A stretch of 64,000 nucleotides of DNA. Origin: Nilaparvata lugens (lineage: Eukaryota > Arthropoda > Insecta > Hemiptera > Delphacidae). A program made the translations under genes and the position numbers. The stretch spans positions 31,655,484 through 31,719,483 of the forward strand of contig NC_052516.1 in the NCBI RefSeq assembly GCF_014356525.2, in the 5' to 3' direction. Shown here piece after piece: positions 44,383 to 54,189 of this stretch. A model generated the notes under the pieces. The model did no database searches, was not told where the DNA came from, and saw only the letters and a program-made list of their open reading frames with translations. How positions within the stretch are numbered: the stretch's first letter is position 1; each line of letters opens with the position of its first letter.

Positions 44383-44702
44383 TAAGAGAATTTTTTAACA
44401 CCTATGTAATGTCCAACATTCCTTCTAAAATAAATTATAAACTGGAACTGAAAAATGCTCAGATTTGTAATTCAATCAAGAATACAATTTATTTGTTGAA
44501 ATTCATTTTCAAATTAATAAAAAAACCTGTAAAAAGGTACTGAGCTTAATTTAGAAAATTATAAAACAATAATCTTTCCTGCTTAAATCTAAGGTTATAA
44601 AGATCTTTCCTACCAAGAAAATCAAGTTCAGTTTGGATTTTGATGAGTAGTTTTGTTCAACAAAATTCAAAAGTTGTTTCAAAGAGTCAAAAAACTATTC
44701 AT

Positions 44703-44778
44703 ACTGTGGGGACTCGAACCTGGGGCCCCATATGTATCAGACCGCGGAAACATGCTTGATCTCATTAGTTTGCTATCA
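44703..44778 (-). ncRNA. tRNA-like sequence
   Basis: On minus, an A-box-like TAGCAAACTAATGAGATCA precedes GGTTCGAGTCC, an exact RNA polymerase III B box, at normal tRNA distance. Acceptor and T stems pair poorly by eye, so it is more likely a tRNA-derived or pseudo-tRNA sequence than a functional tRNA. Confidence 0.35.
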
Positions 44779-45109
44779 CTAAATCCATCAATTTAAATCA
44801 TTTTATTTATTAATTAGATTGAACTTACAATAGAAATATTATTTAATAACAAGCTATGCAATAACAAGCAATTAGTTGAGCCAATAATAAAGTTTTTAAA
44901 ATTATGAAAACAATATCAAATTCACAATGCATTTTAGGAGATTCATTTAAAATATCTACATTACTTAAAAGTAGCTCTTGGTAATCTACCACATAATAAT
45001 GATAAATTATTACTGATTAGTGAAGTTGTGAATAATATCATTACAGTATCTATTCTTGTGATAACAAACTTATGAGTTCGTTTTGATCGATTAATTTCAA
45101 ATCTTGTTT

Positions 45110-45178
45110 AGTGGCTTAGTTGATAGCATTGCGGCTTACCAATCTGGAGTCTCAGGTTCGAATCCCGGTGATTAGAGA
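45110..45178 (+). ncRNA. tRNA-like sequence
   Basis: TAGTGGCTTAGTTGATAGCA (A-box-like) and CAGGTTCGAATCCCGGTGA (B box; T stem pairs at four of five positions). The acceptor stem is weak and the anticodon loop unclear. It faces away from the tRNA-like sequence at 44703-44778. Confidence 0.4.
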
Positions 45179-45286
45179 ACTTTTTTGTAACTTGATCTGA
45201 AGGTCATTCATACTTACATTGAACTAGGTCACACCTCACAATGAAGAATTGTTGTAGCATTCAGTCTAGTGTAGAAAAATCTTGTT

Positions 45287-45784
45287 ATATGAGATGTTAT
45301 CTCCACCACTACCCCACCGTGACTGAAATTTCTGTTGGAATGAGCCCGGTATTTATAGTAATTTTATCAGCATCAAAATCCAGTTCCCACGGTTTTTTGT
45401 ATACCGTCTTCCAAACATGTTTGAACAGGTCTAAATATTAAATAATAAAAAATAAAATAAATTAAATTATTATTTAATATTATTCAATTATTAAATAATT
45501 ATTTTTTATTATTTAATATTATTCAATTATTAAATAATTATTTTTTATTATTTAATATTATTCAATTATTAAATAATTATTTTTTGTTTGAAATTATTTA
45601 ATAATAAATTAAATTAAATAAATTAAATTATTATTTAATTATTAGACCTGTTCAAACATGTTTGGAAGACGGTATACAAAAACCGTGGGAACTGGATTTT
45701 GATGCTGATAAAATTACTATAAATACCGGGCTCATTCCAACAGAGAATTCAGTCGGGGCGGGGTGGTGGTTGAGATAACATCTC
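45287..45784. repeat. Large cruciform-capable inverted repeat
   Basis: Arms 45287-45436 and 45645-45784 mirror each other: GACCTGTTCAAACATGTTTG, AAAACCGTGGGAACTGGATT and GGCTCATTCCAACAGAGAAT. The loop (45437-45644) is almost pure A/T and contains three ~44 bp tandem units with TTATTTAATATTATTCAATT. The arms contain a second copy of the promoter-bearing portion of the terminal repeat. Confidence 0.85.
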
Positions 45785-47134
45785 TTGACTGGAGAATATC
45801 CAGTAGGTATGACATAGATCTCTTATTGCATTGGGAAGAGTGTGAACTTCTCACTCTCTCCCTTAGTTTTACTTGCAGTAGATAGACTCAATTTATTAGT
45901 TTTAGATTGGTTTCACATTAGATTAGATTTGATTGCAATAGATGGATTTAATACCTCTTGACTGGAGAATATCCAGTAGGTATGAGATCTCTTATTGCAT
46001 TGGGAAGAGTGTGAACTTCTCTTGCTGGAGAATATCCAGTAGGTATGACATAGATCTCTTATTGCATTGGGAAGAGTGTGAACTTCTCTTGCTGGAGAAT
46101 ATCCAGTAGGTATGACATAGATCTCTTATTGCATTGGGAAGAGTGTGAACTTCTCTTGCTGGAGAATATCCAGTAGGTATGAGATCTCTTATTGCATTGG
46201 GAAGAGTGTGAACTTCTCTTGCTGGAGAATATCCAGTAGTTGTTTATTCTCCCACTACCCTTGTACTAGGTAGACTCAATTTATTAGTTTTAGATTGGTT
46301 TCACATTAGATTAGATTTGATTGCAATAGATGGATTTAATACCTCTTGACTGGAGAATATCCAGTAGGTATGAGATCTCTTATTGCATTGGGAAGAGTGT
46401 GAACTTCTCTTGCTGGAGAATATCCAGCGGTCGTTACTCTCTCCCTTAGTTTTACTTGCAGTAGATAGACTCAATTTATTAGTTTTAGATTGGTTTCACA
46501 TTAGATTAGATTTGATTGCAATAGATGGATTTAATACCTCTTGACTGGAGAATATCCAGTAGGTATGAGATCTCTTATTGCATTGGGAAGAGTGTGAACT
46601 TCTCTTGCTGGAGAATATCCAGCGGTCGTTACTCTCTCCCTTAGTTTTACTTGCAGTAGATATTTTATCCAAGTGGGGATCATCATTGACCTTGACCTTG
46701 AATTTGACCTCAATCCTGTTCTGTAAAACGTTATCAATTAATTTTCACAGACCTGTTCAAACATGTTTGTTATCAATCCTCTCAATATTCACAGACCTGT
46801 TCAAACATGTTTGTGGAACTGGATAAAATTACTATAAATACCGGGCTCATTCCAACAGAGAATTCAGTCGGGGCGGGGTGGTGGTTGAGATAACATCTCT
46901 TGACTGGAGAATATCCAGTAGTTGTTTATTCTCCCACTACCCTTGCACTAGGTAGACTCAATTTATTAGTTTTAGATTGGTTTCACATTAGATTAGATTT
47001 GATTGCAATAGATGGATTTAATACCTCTTGACTGGAGAATATCCAGTAGGTATGACATAGATCTCTTATTGCATTGGGAAGAGTGTGAACTTCTCACTCT
47101 CTCCCTTAGTTTTACTTGCAGTAGATATTTTATC
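45784..47134 (+). repeat. Subterminal hairpin-repeat array
   Basis: About twelve copies of CTGGAGAATATCCAG (stem CTGGA/TCCAG) in units with GTAGGTATGAGATCTCTTA and TTGCATTGGGAAGAGTGTG. They are interleaved with a longer unit GATTGGTTTCACATTAGATT / GATTGCAATAGATGGATTTA. Another terminal-repeat promoter block (46835-46900) and an AAGGTC-rich piece (46671-46712) are embedded. It has no equivalent at the left end. Confidence 0.9.
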
Positions 47135-47466
47135 CAAGTGGGGATCATCATTGACCTTGACCTTGAATTTGACTTTTGGTTGTATACCTAGTGGGAAATA
47201 ATAATGGTATTAGGCCACACATCTTAGGAAGGGGGAAATTTAATTAGGCCACACCTTTTAGGGGTGTGGGGGAGGGAATAGGCCACGCCCCCCCTAATAA
47301 AAATATTTTCCTCAGTGTTTAATAGAAATTCTTGCTGTAAACATCTCCTCCCTGGTCTATAAATACAGGGCTCATTCCAACAGAGAATTCAGTCGGGGCG
47401 GGGTGGTGGTTGAGATAACATCTCTCAACCTTGACCTTGAATTCGACCTTGACCTTGACCTTGATG
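47135..47466 (-). repeat. Right terminal inverted repeat
   Basis: Mirror of 33038-33418, from AAGTGGGGATCATCATTGAC to ACCTTGACCTTGACCTTGAT and a final G. The match to the left repeat ends precisely at 47466, where integrase-coding sequence begins. Confidence 0.88.
47358..47393 (+). promoter_or_regulatory. Outward core promoter in the right terminal repeat
   Basis: TATAAATA (47358) and an initiator TCAGTC with its A at 47391 are 33 bp apart, directed out of the element. The same block recurs at 45715-45760 and 46835-46880 (both +) and inverted at 45310-45355. Confidence 0.5.
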
Positions 47467-47954
47467 GTAATCATAAATGGCTGGAACTACTACCTAAACT
47501 AATAACTAATTACAATAACAGTGTCCACAGAACAATTCGAATGAAACCTGTTGAGGTGAATAGGAAAAATGAGAAATATGTGCTGATGAATATAGAGAAA
47601 GCTAGCATGCGTAAAACATTCAAACAGATGAAACCAAAGTATAAGATTGGCGATAAAGTACGAATTAGTCGCTACAAAAGAATATTTGATAAAGGCTATC
47701 TAGCAAACTGGACAAATGAAATATTCACTGTACACAATATACTCCCTACCATTCCTTTCACGTATCATCTGAGAGACATTAGTAATGAAATCATTAAAGG
47801 TACATTCTATGAATATGAAATGCAAAAAACAAAATATCCTGATGTCTATCTAATTGAGAAAGTACTGAAGAAGAAAGATGGTAAGATGTATGTTAAATGG
47901 CTTGGTTTTGATTCAAAATATAATTCATGGGTTGAAGGTGATGATATGATGTAA
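47466..47954 (+). pseudogene. Partial integrase, second Polinton segment
   Basis: It begins in the middle of the integrase, at the GNHKWLELL codons, and continues to the chromodomain and stop. The encoded residues are the same as in the copy at 41567-42055. Upstream catalytic residues D36, D96 and E130 are absent, so it cannot act as an integrase. The terminal-repeat sequence before it is open in the same frame (no ATG; a GTG at 47403). Confidence 0.88.
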
Positions 47955-47967
47955 TATAATAAAAAAT

Positions 47968-48672
47968 ATGTTCAAATTCAAACAGCATAAATCAAAACTA
48001 CCATTAATAAACTTCGACAAGTATTTAAATGATAACAGGAAACTTAAGATTTCAAAAAGACACAGTGAACTCTTACCAAACTCTATAAGATGTATTGTGT
48101 GTGGCCCAAGTAATTCTGGGAAAACAAATACAGTTTTCAATTTATTATTTGCAGAGAATGGGATTAAATTCTTACACTTGAATATATTCACTAAATCACA
48201 TCAGCAAGATAAGTACCAACTCTTGAAAAAGATTATGCAACAGATACCTGAAATTAAATTTAACTTGTACAAAGATAATGATGAAATTCAACAACCAAAT
48301 GATATGCCTCAAAATTCAGTTATGATATTTGATGATATTTGTATGGAGAATCAACAAAATATTCGTAACTATTTTAGTATGGGAAGACACAATAAAATTG
48401 ATTGTTTTTACATTTGTCAAACTTACTCTAGTATTCCCAAACAATTGATTAGGGATAATTGTAATCTAGTTGTTGCTTTCAAGCAGGATAATCGTAACCT
48501 ACAACATATATATCATGATCATGTATACCCTGATATGAGTAAAGGTGAATTCAGTGCATTATGTGCTCAAGCATGGAGAAATAATAATAATGAATTTCTA
48601 GTTATTAATAAAGAATGTGACACACACAATGGTCGGTACAGACTTGGTTTTGATAGATTTGTTATAATATAA
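47968..48672 (+). CDS. ATP: Packaging ATPase, second copy
   Basis: Encodes the same 234 residues as 42069-42773, including Walker A GPSNSGKT and Walker B VMIFDD. Offset to the first copy is 5899 bp throughout, with no indel seen. Intact in itself, but it sits in a truncated element fragment. Confidence 0.9.
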   Translation: MFKFKQHKSKLPLINFDKYLNDNRKLKISKRHSELLPNSIRCIVCGPSNSGKTNTVFNLLFAENGIKFLHLNIFTKSHQQDKYQLLKKIMQQIPEIKFNLYKDNDEIQQPNDMPQNSVMIFDDICMENQQNIRNYFSMGRHNKIDCFYICQTYSSIPKQLIRDNCNLVVAFKQDNRNLQHIYHDHVYPDMSKGEFSALCAQAWRNNNNEFLVINKECDTHNGRYRLGFDRFVII

Positions 48673-48674
48673 AA

Positions 48675-49536
48675 ATGCATAAAAAAGATTTGGAAGAGTG
48701 GAGTGTGCTACAAAAAAAAATTAAAAAACTACGTGACTCAATTCGTAGAAAACATCGTGAATTATCACATAATGTAGTCAGTGAAGAAGAACACTTTCAA
48801 AAACAATTCAAACCAATTACAGAATCATTGAAGCAATTACAACATCAACCCATTGAAAGAAAAATTAAAATAGAAAAGAAGGAACAACAAGAGCAAGAAG
48901 AAGAAGAAGAAGAAGAAGAAGAAGAAGAAGAAGAAGAAGAAGAAGAAGAAGAAGAAGAAGAAGAAGAAGAAGAAGAAGAAGAAGAAGAAGAAGAAGAAGA
49001 AGAAGAAGAAGAAGAAGAAGAAGAAGAAGAAGAAGAAGAAGAAGAAGAAGAAGAAGAAGAAGAAGAAGAAGAAGAAGAAGAAGAAGAAGAAGAAGAAGAA
49101 GAAGAAGAAGAAGAAGAAGAAGAAGAAGAAGAAGAAGAAGAAGAAGAAGAAGAAGAAGAAGAAGAAGAAGAAGAAGAAGAAGAAGAAGAAGAAGAAGAAG
49201 AAGAAGAAGAAGAAGAAGAAGAAGAAGAAGAAGAAGAAGAAGAAGAAGAAGAAGAAGAAGAAGAAGAAGAAGAAGAAGAAGAAGAAGAAGAAGAAGAAGA
49301 AGAAGAAGAAGAAGAAGAAGAAGAAGAAGAAGAAGAAGAAGAAGAAGAAGAAGAAGAAGAAGAAGAAGAAGAAGAAGAAGAAGAAGAAGAAGAAGAAGAA
49401 GAAGAAGAAGAAGAAGAAGAAGAAGAAGAAGAAGAAGAAGAAGAAGAAGAAGAAGAAGAAGAAGAAGAAGAAGAAGAAGAAGAAGAAGAAGAAGAAGAAG
49501 AAGAAGAAGAAGAAGAAGAAGAAGAAGAAGAAGAAG
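48675..49536 (+). pseudogene. DUF8207-like protein, second copy, truncated by GAA expansion and gap
   Basis: The first ~74 residues equal the copy at 42776. Then the frame enters an uninterrupted GAA run and the gap. The C-terminal DUF8207-like half does not reappear after the gap, so the gene is cut or misassembled here. Confidence 0.85.
48897..49536. repeat. Pure (GAA)n tract, at least 213 units
   Basis: 640 bp of uninterrupted GAA up to the scaffold gap. The equivalent tract in the first copy is about 27 units and starts after several interruptions (GGAGGGGAAAAACAAG) that are missing here. Confidence 0.98.
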
Positions 49537-49636
49537 NNNNNNNNNNNNNNNNNNNNNNNNNNNNNNNNNNNNNNNNNNNNNNNNNNNNNNNNNNNNNNNN
49601 NNNNNNNNNNNNNNNNNNNNNNNNNNNNNNNNNNNN
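49537..49636. other. Scaffold gap (100 N)
   Basis: Exactly 100 N directly after the GAA tract; true length unknown. Confidence 0.95.
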
Positions 49637-50141
49637 TTATGAAAATCTATTTTCGCCACACTGCACAGAAAGCAGCTCTTTTCCAGTCCCTACGTAGATC
49701 TGAAAGACATTGTTTGCAGACGACTCTCGTCTGACGTCAGAACAGGTTCTTTCCGGCCTAGGCCGGAAAGAGTACCCTTTCCAGCCGCTAACATGGAGTA
49801 AGAAAGGTGATCAAAAAACAGCTGATCAAAAAACTTTTTATTATTTGTGTTCATTATTCAATAATTAAAACATTTATAATAATATCATCTTATGTCATTT
49901 GAAAGAATGAAAAAGTATAAACTCAACCTCCCACATAATTGAACATCATCTTTTTTAGTTATTTAGACAAATTAGAATAAAAAATAAAAATACTTGGACA
50001 ATTCCTGATATTCAGATTACCTCAGATTTGCTAGAGCTATCACCTTCCACTTCTGCTTTCGGAAGTGCTTAGTAAACAACTATTCTCATATATATATATA
50101 TATATATATATGCTTATTTTTGTGTGTGGCGAGAAATACGT
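49637..50141. other. Non-coding stretch after the gap
   Basis: It contains a short perfect palindrome TTTCCGGCCTAGGCCGGAAA (49752-49771), a tandem CAGCTGATCAAAAAAC (about 49818) and a (TA)n run at 50089-50111. No Polinton sequence was recognised. Confidence 0.5.
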
Positions 50142-50265
50142 TCGCACCACGGGCAAAAATGTTTTTCCGGCTCTCAATCTTTTCTAGTCCTCGGCCTACG
50201 GCTTCGGACTTGAAAACCGATTTCGAGCCGGAAAAATCTCATTTACTGCTCTAGGTGCGAAATAT
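50142..50265. mobile_element. Short MITE-like inverted repeat
   Basis: TTCGCACCA... and TTTTTCCGGCTC are mirrored by GAGCCGGAAAAA and ...AGGTGCGAAA. The loop has the palindromic CCTCGGCCTACGGCTTCGG theme. Confidence 0.5.
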
Positions 50266-50326
50266 ACTATATCCAATCACTGAAAGATATGCTTTCTGGC
50301 AAATAAAATATAATTGATTATTTTTA

Positions 50327-51678
50327 ACAAGAATGAACAGTTAATATTAAATCAGATATACCAGTATCAGCTATCCTCTATAGGAGGCAGTGTCACGGTA
50401 GAGAATCGGCCACGCTGTTCTCCTACCTTTCTCCACTGCCATTATAACGTGGACCTCACTATAGACTATGTTGATGTTGTTGCTATGAACATTGAATGTT
50501 TGTTTGCGAGTGAATATTGTCACGTGACACGGCCTGATGCATGTCGCAGGGAATTGTTGTTGTAGCAGAGTCAGTTTGCATTGCAACAAATTTGTGTCGT
50601 AACTTGTTGCAACAGATTTTCTTGTTGCAACAGATCATAGAGAAAAGATAGCATAAGAAGATATCCCATGGGTGGAGATTTCATTCAAAGTTTGGAAGTT
50701 TCGTATCAAATTATGATGTTGTTTATGAAGTTGAGATGATGATACTGTATTATGTGGTGTGATACTGTATCGAATGAAAAAGACTAAGAAATTGTCAAAA
50801 AACCACAGATTTATTGATACTTAGAAAGACCGGTTTCGGTTATTACACCATTTTCAATCTCTGATAAACTGATAACTATCAGTTTATCAGAGATTGACAA
50901 TGATGTAATAACCGAAACCGGTCTTTCTAAGTATCAATAAATCTGTGGTTTTTTGACAATTTCTTAGTCTTTTTCATTCAATATGAATAATAACCACAAT
51001 ATCAACTTCTCAACTACACAAAAAGTGATACTGTATCATTTATGGTGATACTGTATCAATTATGGTGATACCAAAGAGAATAGATAGCATAAAAAAAGAT
51101 ATCCCATTGTTTGTAAAATTCATTCAAAGCTTGGAAGTTTTGTATCAAATTATGGTGTTGTGTATCAATTTGAGATGATTCTGTATCGTATTGTGTTGAT
51201 ACAGTATTTTTTTGTGTTATAACATAGAAAAAAGATAGCATACGAAGATATCCCATGGTTTGTAGTACAGAATTTTCCTATACTTTCTACTTTAAACTAA
51301 ACTTCTACAATAATCCTATTGAGGATTTTTGATAAGTGTGGGAGACACTATATACTCGAAGATTCAGGCAAGACCATGAAAAATATGTATCATATTGCTT
51401 TAGAATCATGGGAAATTTCACTGTCAATTTGAATTTTCATACCAAAGACCTTAAAGAGATATAGACCGTAATGCCTATGCCTTCCCAACGATAGCCCTTA
51501 CTTGAAATTGAAGGCCGCCATTGGGGTATTTTAGCACGAGATATTATATATGTGTAATATTGTAGATTACAAAGGCATTGGTATGTAATAATCTTATAGG
51601 ATGCCCCCTCAATGGCCGATTTCAATTCCAAGTACGACACTAGCGCTGCATGAGAGTCTATGCATCTTTAAGGTCTTT
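50327..51678 (+). repeat. Segmental duplication, copy 1
   Basis: It matches 51853-53212 at an offset of about 1526 bp. Shared parts are a family C end (50340-50464), GATGCATGTCGCAGGGA, a long hairpin (50772-50980), repeated GATACTGTATC words and GGCCGCCATTGGGGTATTTT. Substitutions and small indels separate the copies. No gene was recognised. Confidence 0.85.
50772..50980. repeat. ~100 bp-arm hairpin with ACCGGTTTCGGTT core
   Basis: The left arm GACTAAGAAATTGTCAAAAA, GAAAGACCGGTTTCGGTTAT is mirrored to TTCTTAGTCTTTTTCATTC. The loop is about CTGATAACTATCAG. Other copies lie at 52299-52506 and, degraded, 63477-63656. Confidence 0.85.
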
Positions 51679-51682
51679 GTGT

Positions 51683-51831
51683 CGGTTGCACAAAAGTCTG
51701 TTAAATTTTAATCGTGATTAATTCCACGAGAGCCAATCAGAGAAGCCGTCTTATCAAAAAGGCATTCTCTGATTGGTTTTCGTGGAATTAATCACGGTTA
51801 AAATTTAACCGGATTTTGTGCAACCGGGCCT
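51683..51831. mobile_element. Palindromic MITE, GGTTGCACAAAA ends
   Basis: CGGTTGCACAAAAGTCTGTT is mirrored by ATTTTGTGCAACCG; CCAATCAGAGA by TCTCTGATTGG. The second copy of the flanking duplication (about 53212) lacks it and shows the empty site AGGTCTTTGAGTAC, which confirms a recent insertion. Confidence 0.8.
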
Positions 51832-51852
51832 TAGAGTACAACCTCACCTTTA

Positions 51853-53212
51853 AACAAGAATGAACAGTTAATATTACATCAGATATACCAGTATCAGCTA
51901 TCCTCTATAGAAGGCAGTGTCAAGGCAGAGAATCGGCCACGCTGTTCTCCTATCTTTCTCCACTGCCATTATAACGTGGACCTCACAATAGACTATGTTG
52001 ATGTTGTGGCTATGAACAATGAATGTTTGTTTGCGAGTGAATATTGTCACATGACACCGCCTGATGCATGTCGCAGGGACTTGTTGTTGTAGCAGGGCCA
52101 GTTTGCATTGCAACAAATTTGTGTCGTAACTTGTTGCAACAGATTTTCTTGTTGCAACAGATCATAGAGAAAAGATAGCATAAGAATATATCCCACTGTT
52201 TGTAGAATTCATTCAAAGTTTGGAAGTTTTGTATCAAATTATGGTGTTGTGTATCAAGTTAAGATGATGATACTGTATTATGTGGTTTGATACTGTATCG
52301 AATGAAAAAGACTAAGAAATTGTCAAAAAACCACAGATTCATTGATACTTAGAAAGACCGGTTTCGGTTATTACACCATTTTCAATCTCTGATAAAGAGA
52401 ACAATCAGTTTATCAGAGATTGACAATGGTGTAATAACCGAAACCGGTCTTTCTAAGTATCAATAAATCTGTGGTTTTTTGACAATTTCTTAGTCTTTTT
52501 CATTCAATATGAATAATAACCACAATATCAACTTCTCAACTACACAAAAAGTGATACTGTATCATTTATGGTGATACTGTATCAATTATGGTGATACCAA
52601 AGAGAATAGATAGCATAAAAAAGATATCCCATTGTTTGTAAAATTCATTCAAAGCTTGGAAGTTTTGTATCAAATTATGGTGTTGTGTATCAATTTGAGA
52701 TGATTCTGTATCATATTGTGTTGATACCGTATTATTTGTGGTGATAACATAGAGAAAAGATAGCATACGAAGATATCCCATGGTTTGTAGTACAGAGTTT
52801 TCCTATACTTTCTACTTTAAACTAAACTTCTACAATAATCCTATTGAGGGGATTTTGATAAGTGTGGGAGACACTATATACTCGAAGATTCAGGCAAGAC
52901 CATGAAAAAATATATATCATATTGCTTTAGAATCATGGGAAATTTCACTGTCAATTTGAATTTTCATACCTAAGACCTTAAAGAGATATAGACCCACAAT
53001 GCCTATGCCTTCCCAATGATAGCCCTTACTTGAAATTGAAGGCCGCCATTGGGGTATTTTAGCACGAGATATTATATCTATATATTTGTAATACTATAGA
53101 TTACAAAGGCATTGGTATGTAATAATGGTATAGGTTGCCCCCTCAATGGCCGATTTCAATTCCAAGTACGACACTAGCGCTGCATGAGAGTCTATGCATC
53201 TTTAAGGTCTTT
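51853..53212 (+). repeat. Segmental duplication, copy 2
   Basis: Direct copy of 50327-51678, with the hairpin at 52299-52506. A third, very short remnant (53213-53290) begins the same way and goes directly to the family C end, so the array once had at least three units. Confidence 0.85.
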
Positions 53213-53290
53213 GAGTACAACCTCACCTTTAAACAAGAATTAACATTGAATCAGATATACCGCCATTATAACGGGCACCTCACTATAGTA

Positions 53291-53804
53291 AAATTGAATA
53301 TAACTTTGGCAAATAAAAATAAATAAATTATTTATTTGTTGTGATGCAAACTGGTACTAAGTATGGTTGAGGGAAATGTCCAGCTTCCTCAGTGTGAATT
53401 GGTGTTTTATTAGTCATGCTTAAGTCATTGTTGTATTGTGTAGAAAACTATGAGTCTAAATTAGTTTTTAGTTCACAAAAACGTTTTTTTTTATGAATGA
53501 GTAAGTTATCACTAGAGGAGGTCAGTTGTAATATTATGTGACAATTTTAAACCAATTTTAAGATTTTATCATTATTTATTAAACTAATTATAATTCCATT
53601 GGATGGAATCATGATTATAAGATGAAGAGATTATTTTTTTATTTATTCCTTATTTTTATAAAGTTATCCATTTGTCATCTTTAGATTACTATCTATATCA
53701 CTGATATAGATAGATATAGAAGGCAGTGGCAAAGCTAATATATTAGCTTCTATATAATTATTTCTCGGTCTATCTTAATGTATTATCAAAATAGTTGAAA
53801 GAAT
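53291..53804. other. Non-coding stretch, nothing recognised
   Basis: AT-rich DNA with a short GATATAGATAGATATAGA word near 53700. No gene was seen. Confidence 0.35.
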
Positions 53805-54189
53805 AAGGCTAGGCACACACCAGTTAGTCAAGACAAGACACGTTTAGTCACAAAAATTCACATAGTTGCTTATGAAGACATGTCTAATTGCAATGACTAA
53901 TCGGTGTGTGTTGCGTCATAAGGAGCTATGTGAAGTATTGTGACTAAACGTGTCTCGTCTTGTCTTTTCTTGACTAACTGGTCTGTGCGTAGCCTTAGGG
54001 TAGGCTCACACCAGTTAGTCAAGACAAGACACGTTTAGTCGTCACAATACTTCACATAGTTGCTTATGACGCAACACACACCGATTAGTCGTTGCAATTA
54101 GACATGACTTCATAAGCAACTATGTGAAGTATTGTGACGACTAAACGTGTCTTGTCTTCTCTTGACTAACTGGTGTGTGCCTAGCCTAA
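53805..54189. mobile_element. Two adjacent palindromic MITEs
   Basis: Copy one is 53805-53997, copy two 53999-54189. Each begins like CACACCAGTTAGTCAAGACA and ends with the mirror TCTTGACTAACTGGT...TAGCCT. Both contain TTCACATAGTTGCTTATGA cores. They lie head to tail, sharing a CCTTAGGG-type junction. A half copy sits at 32583. Confidence 0.8.

Larger units (their letters stand above)
44383..45286. other. Non-coding right part of the Polinton
   Basis: It follows the last gene. AATAAA occurs near 44428, a possible poly(A) signal. Two tRNA-like sequences lie here (44703-44778 and 45110-45178). Otherwise AT-rich without genes. Confidence 0.5.
33038..47466 (+). mobile_element. Polinton/Maverick (adintovirus-like) element
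   Basis: Inverted terminal repeats at 33038-33418 and 47135-47466 enclose a protein-primed DNA polymerase B, an rve-type integrase with chromodomain, an FtsK/HerA-type packaging ATPase, an adenovirus-type protease, major and minor capsid proteins, a PLA2 protein, a DUF8207-like protein and small proteins. This is the full gene set of a Polinton able to form virions in principle. Capsid genes (+) converge with the polymerase (-), which diverges from the integrase block (+). Apart from the PLA2/protease frame break, the frames are open. No 6 bp target duplication can be checked, because the right end joins another Polinton fragment. Confidence 0.93.

Noticed and set aside
47403..47465. Extended start of the second integrase frame in the terminal repeat
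   Set aside because: It begins at GTG rather than ATG and encodes the AAGGTC tandem repeat; a fusion artefact of the junction.
48865..49659. 264-codon poly-Leu frame on minus
   Set aside because: Complement of the GAA tract and N gap.
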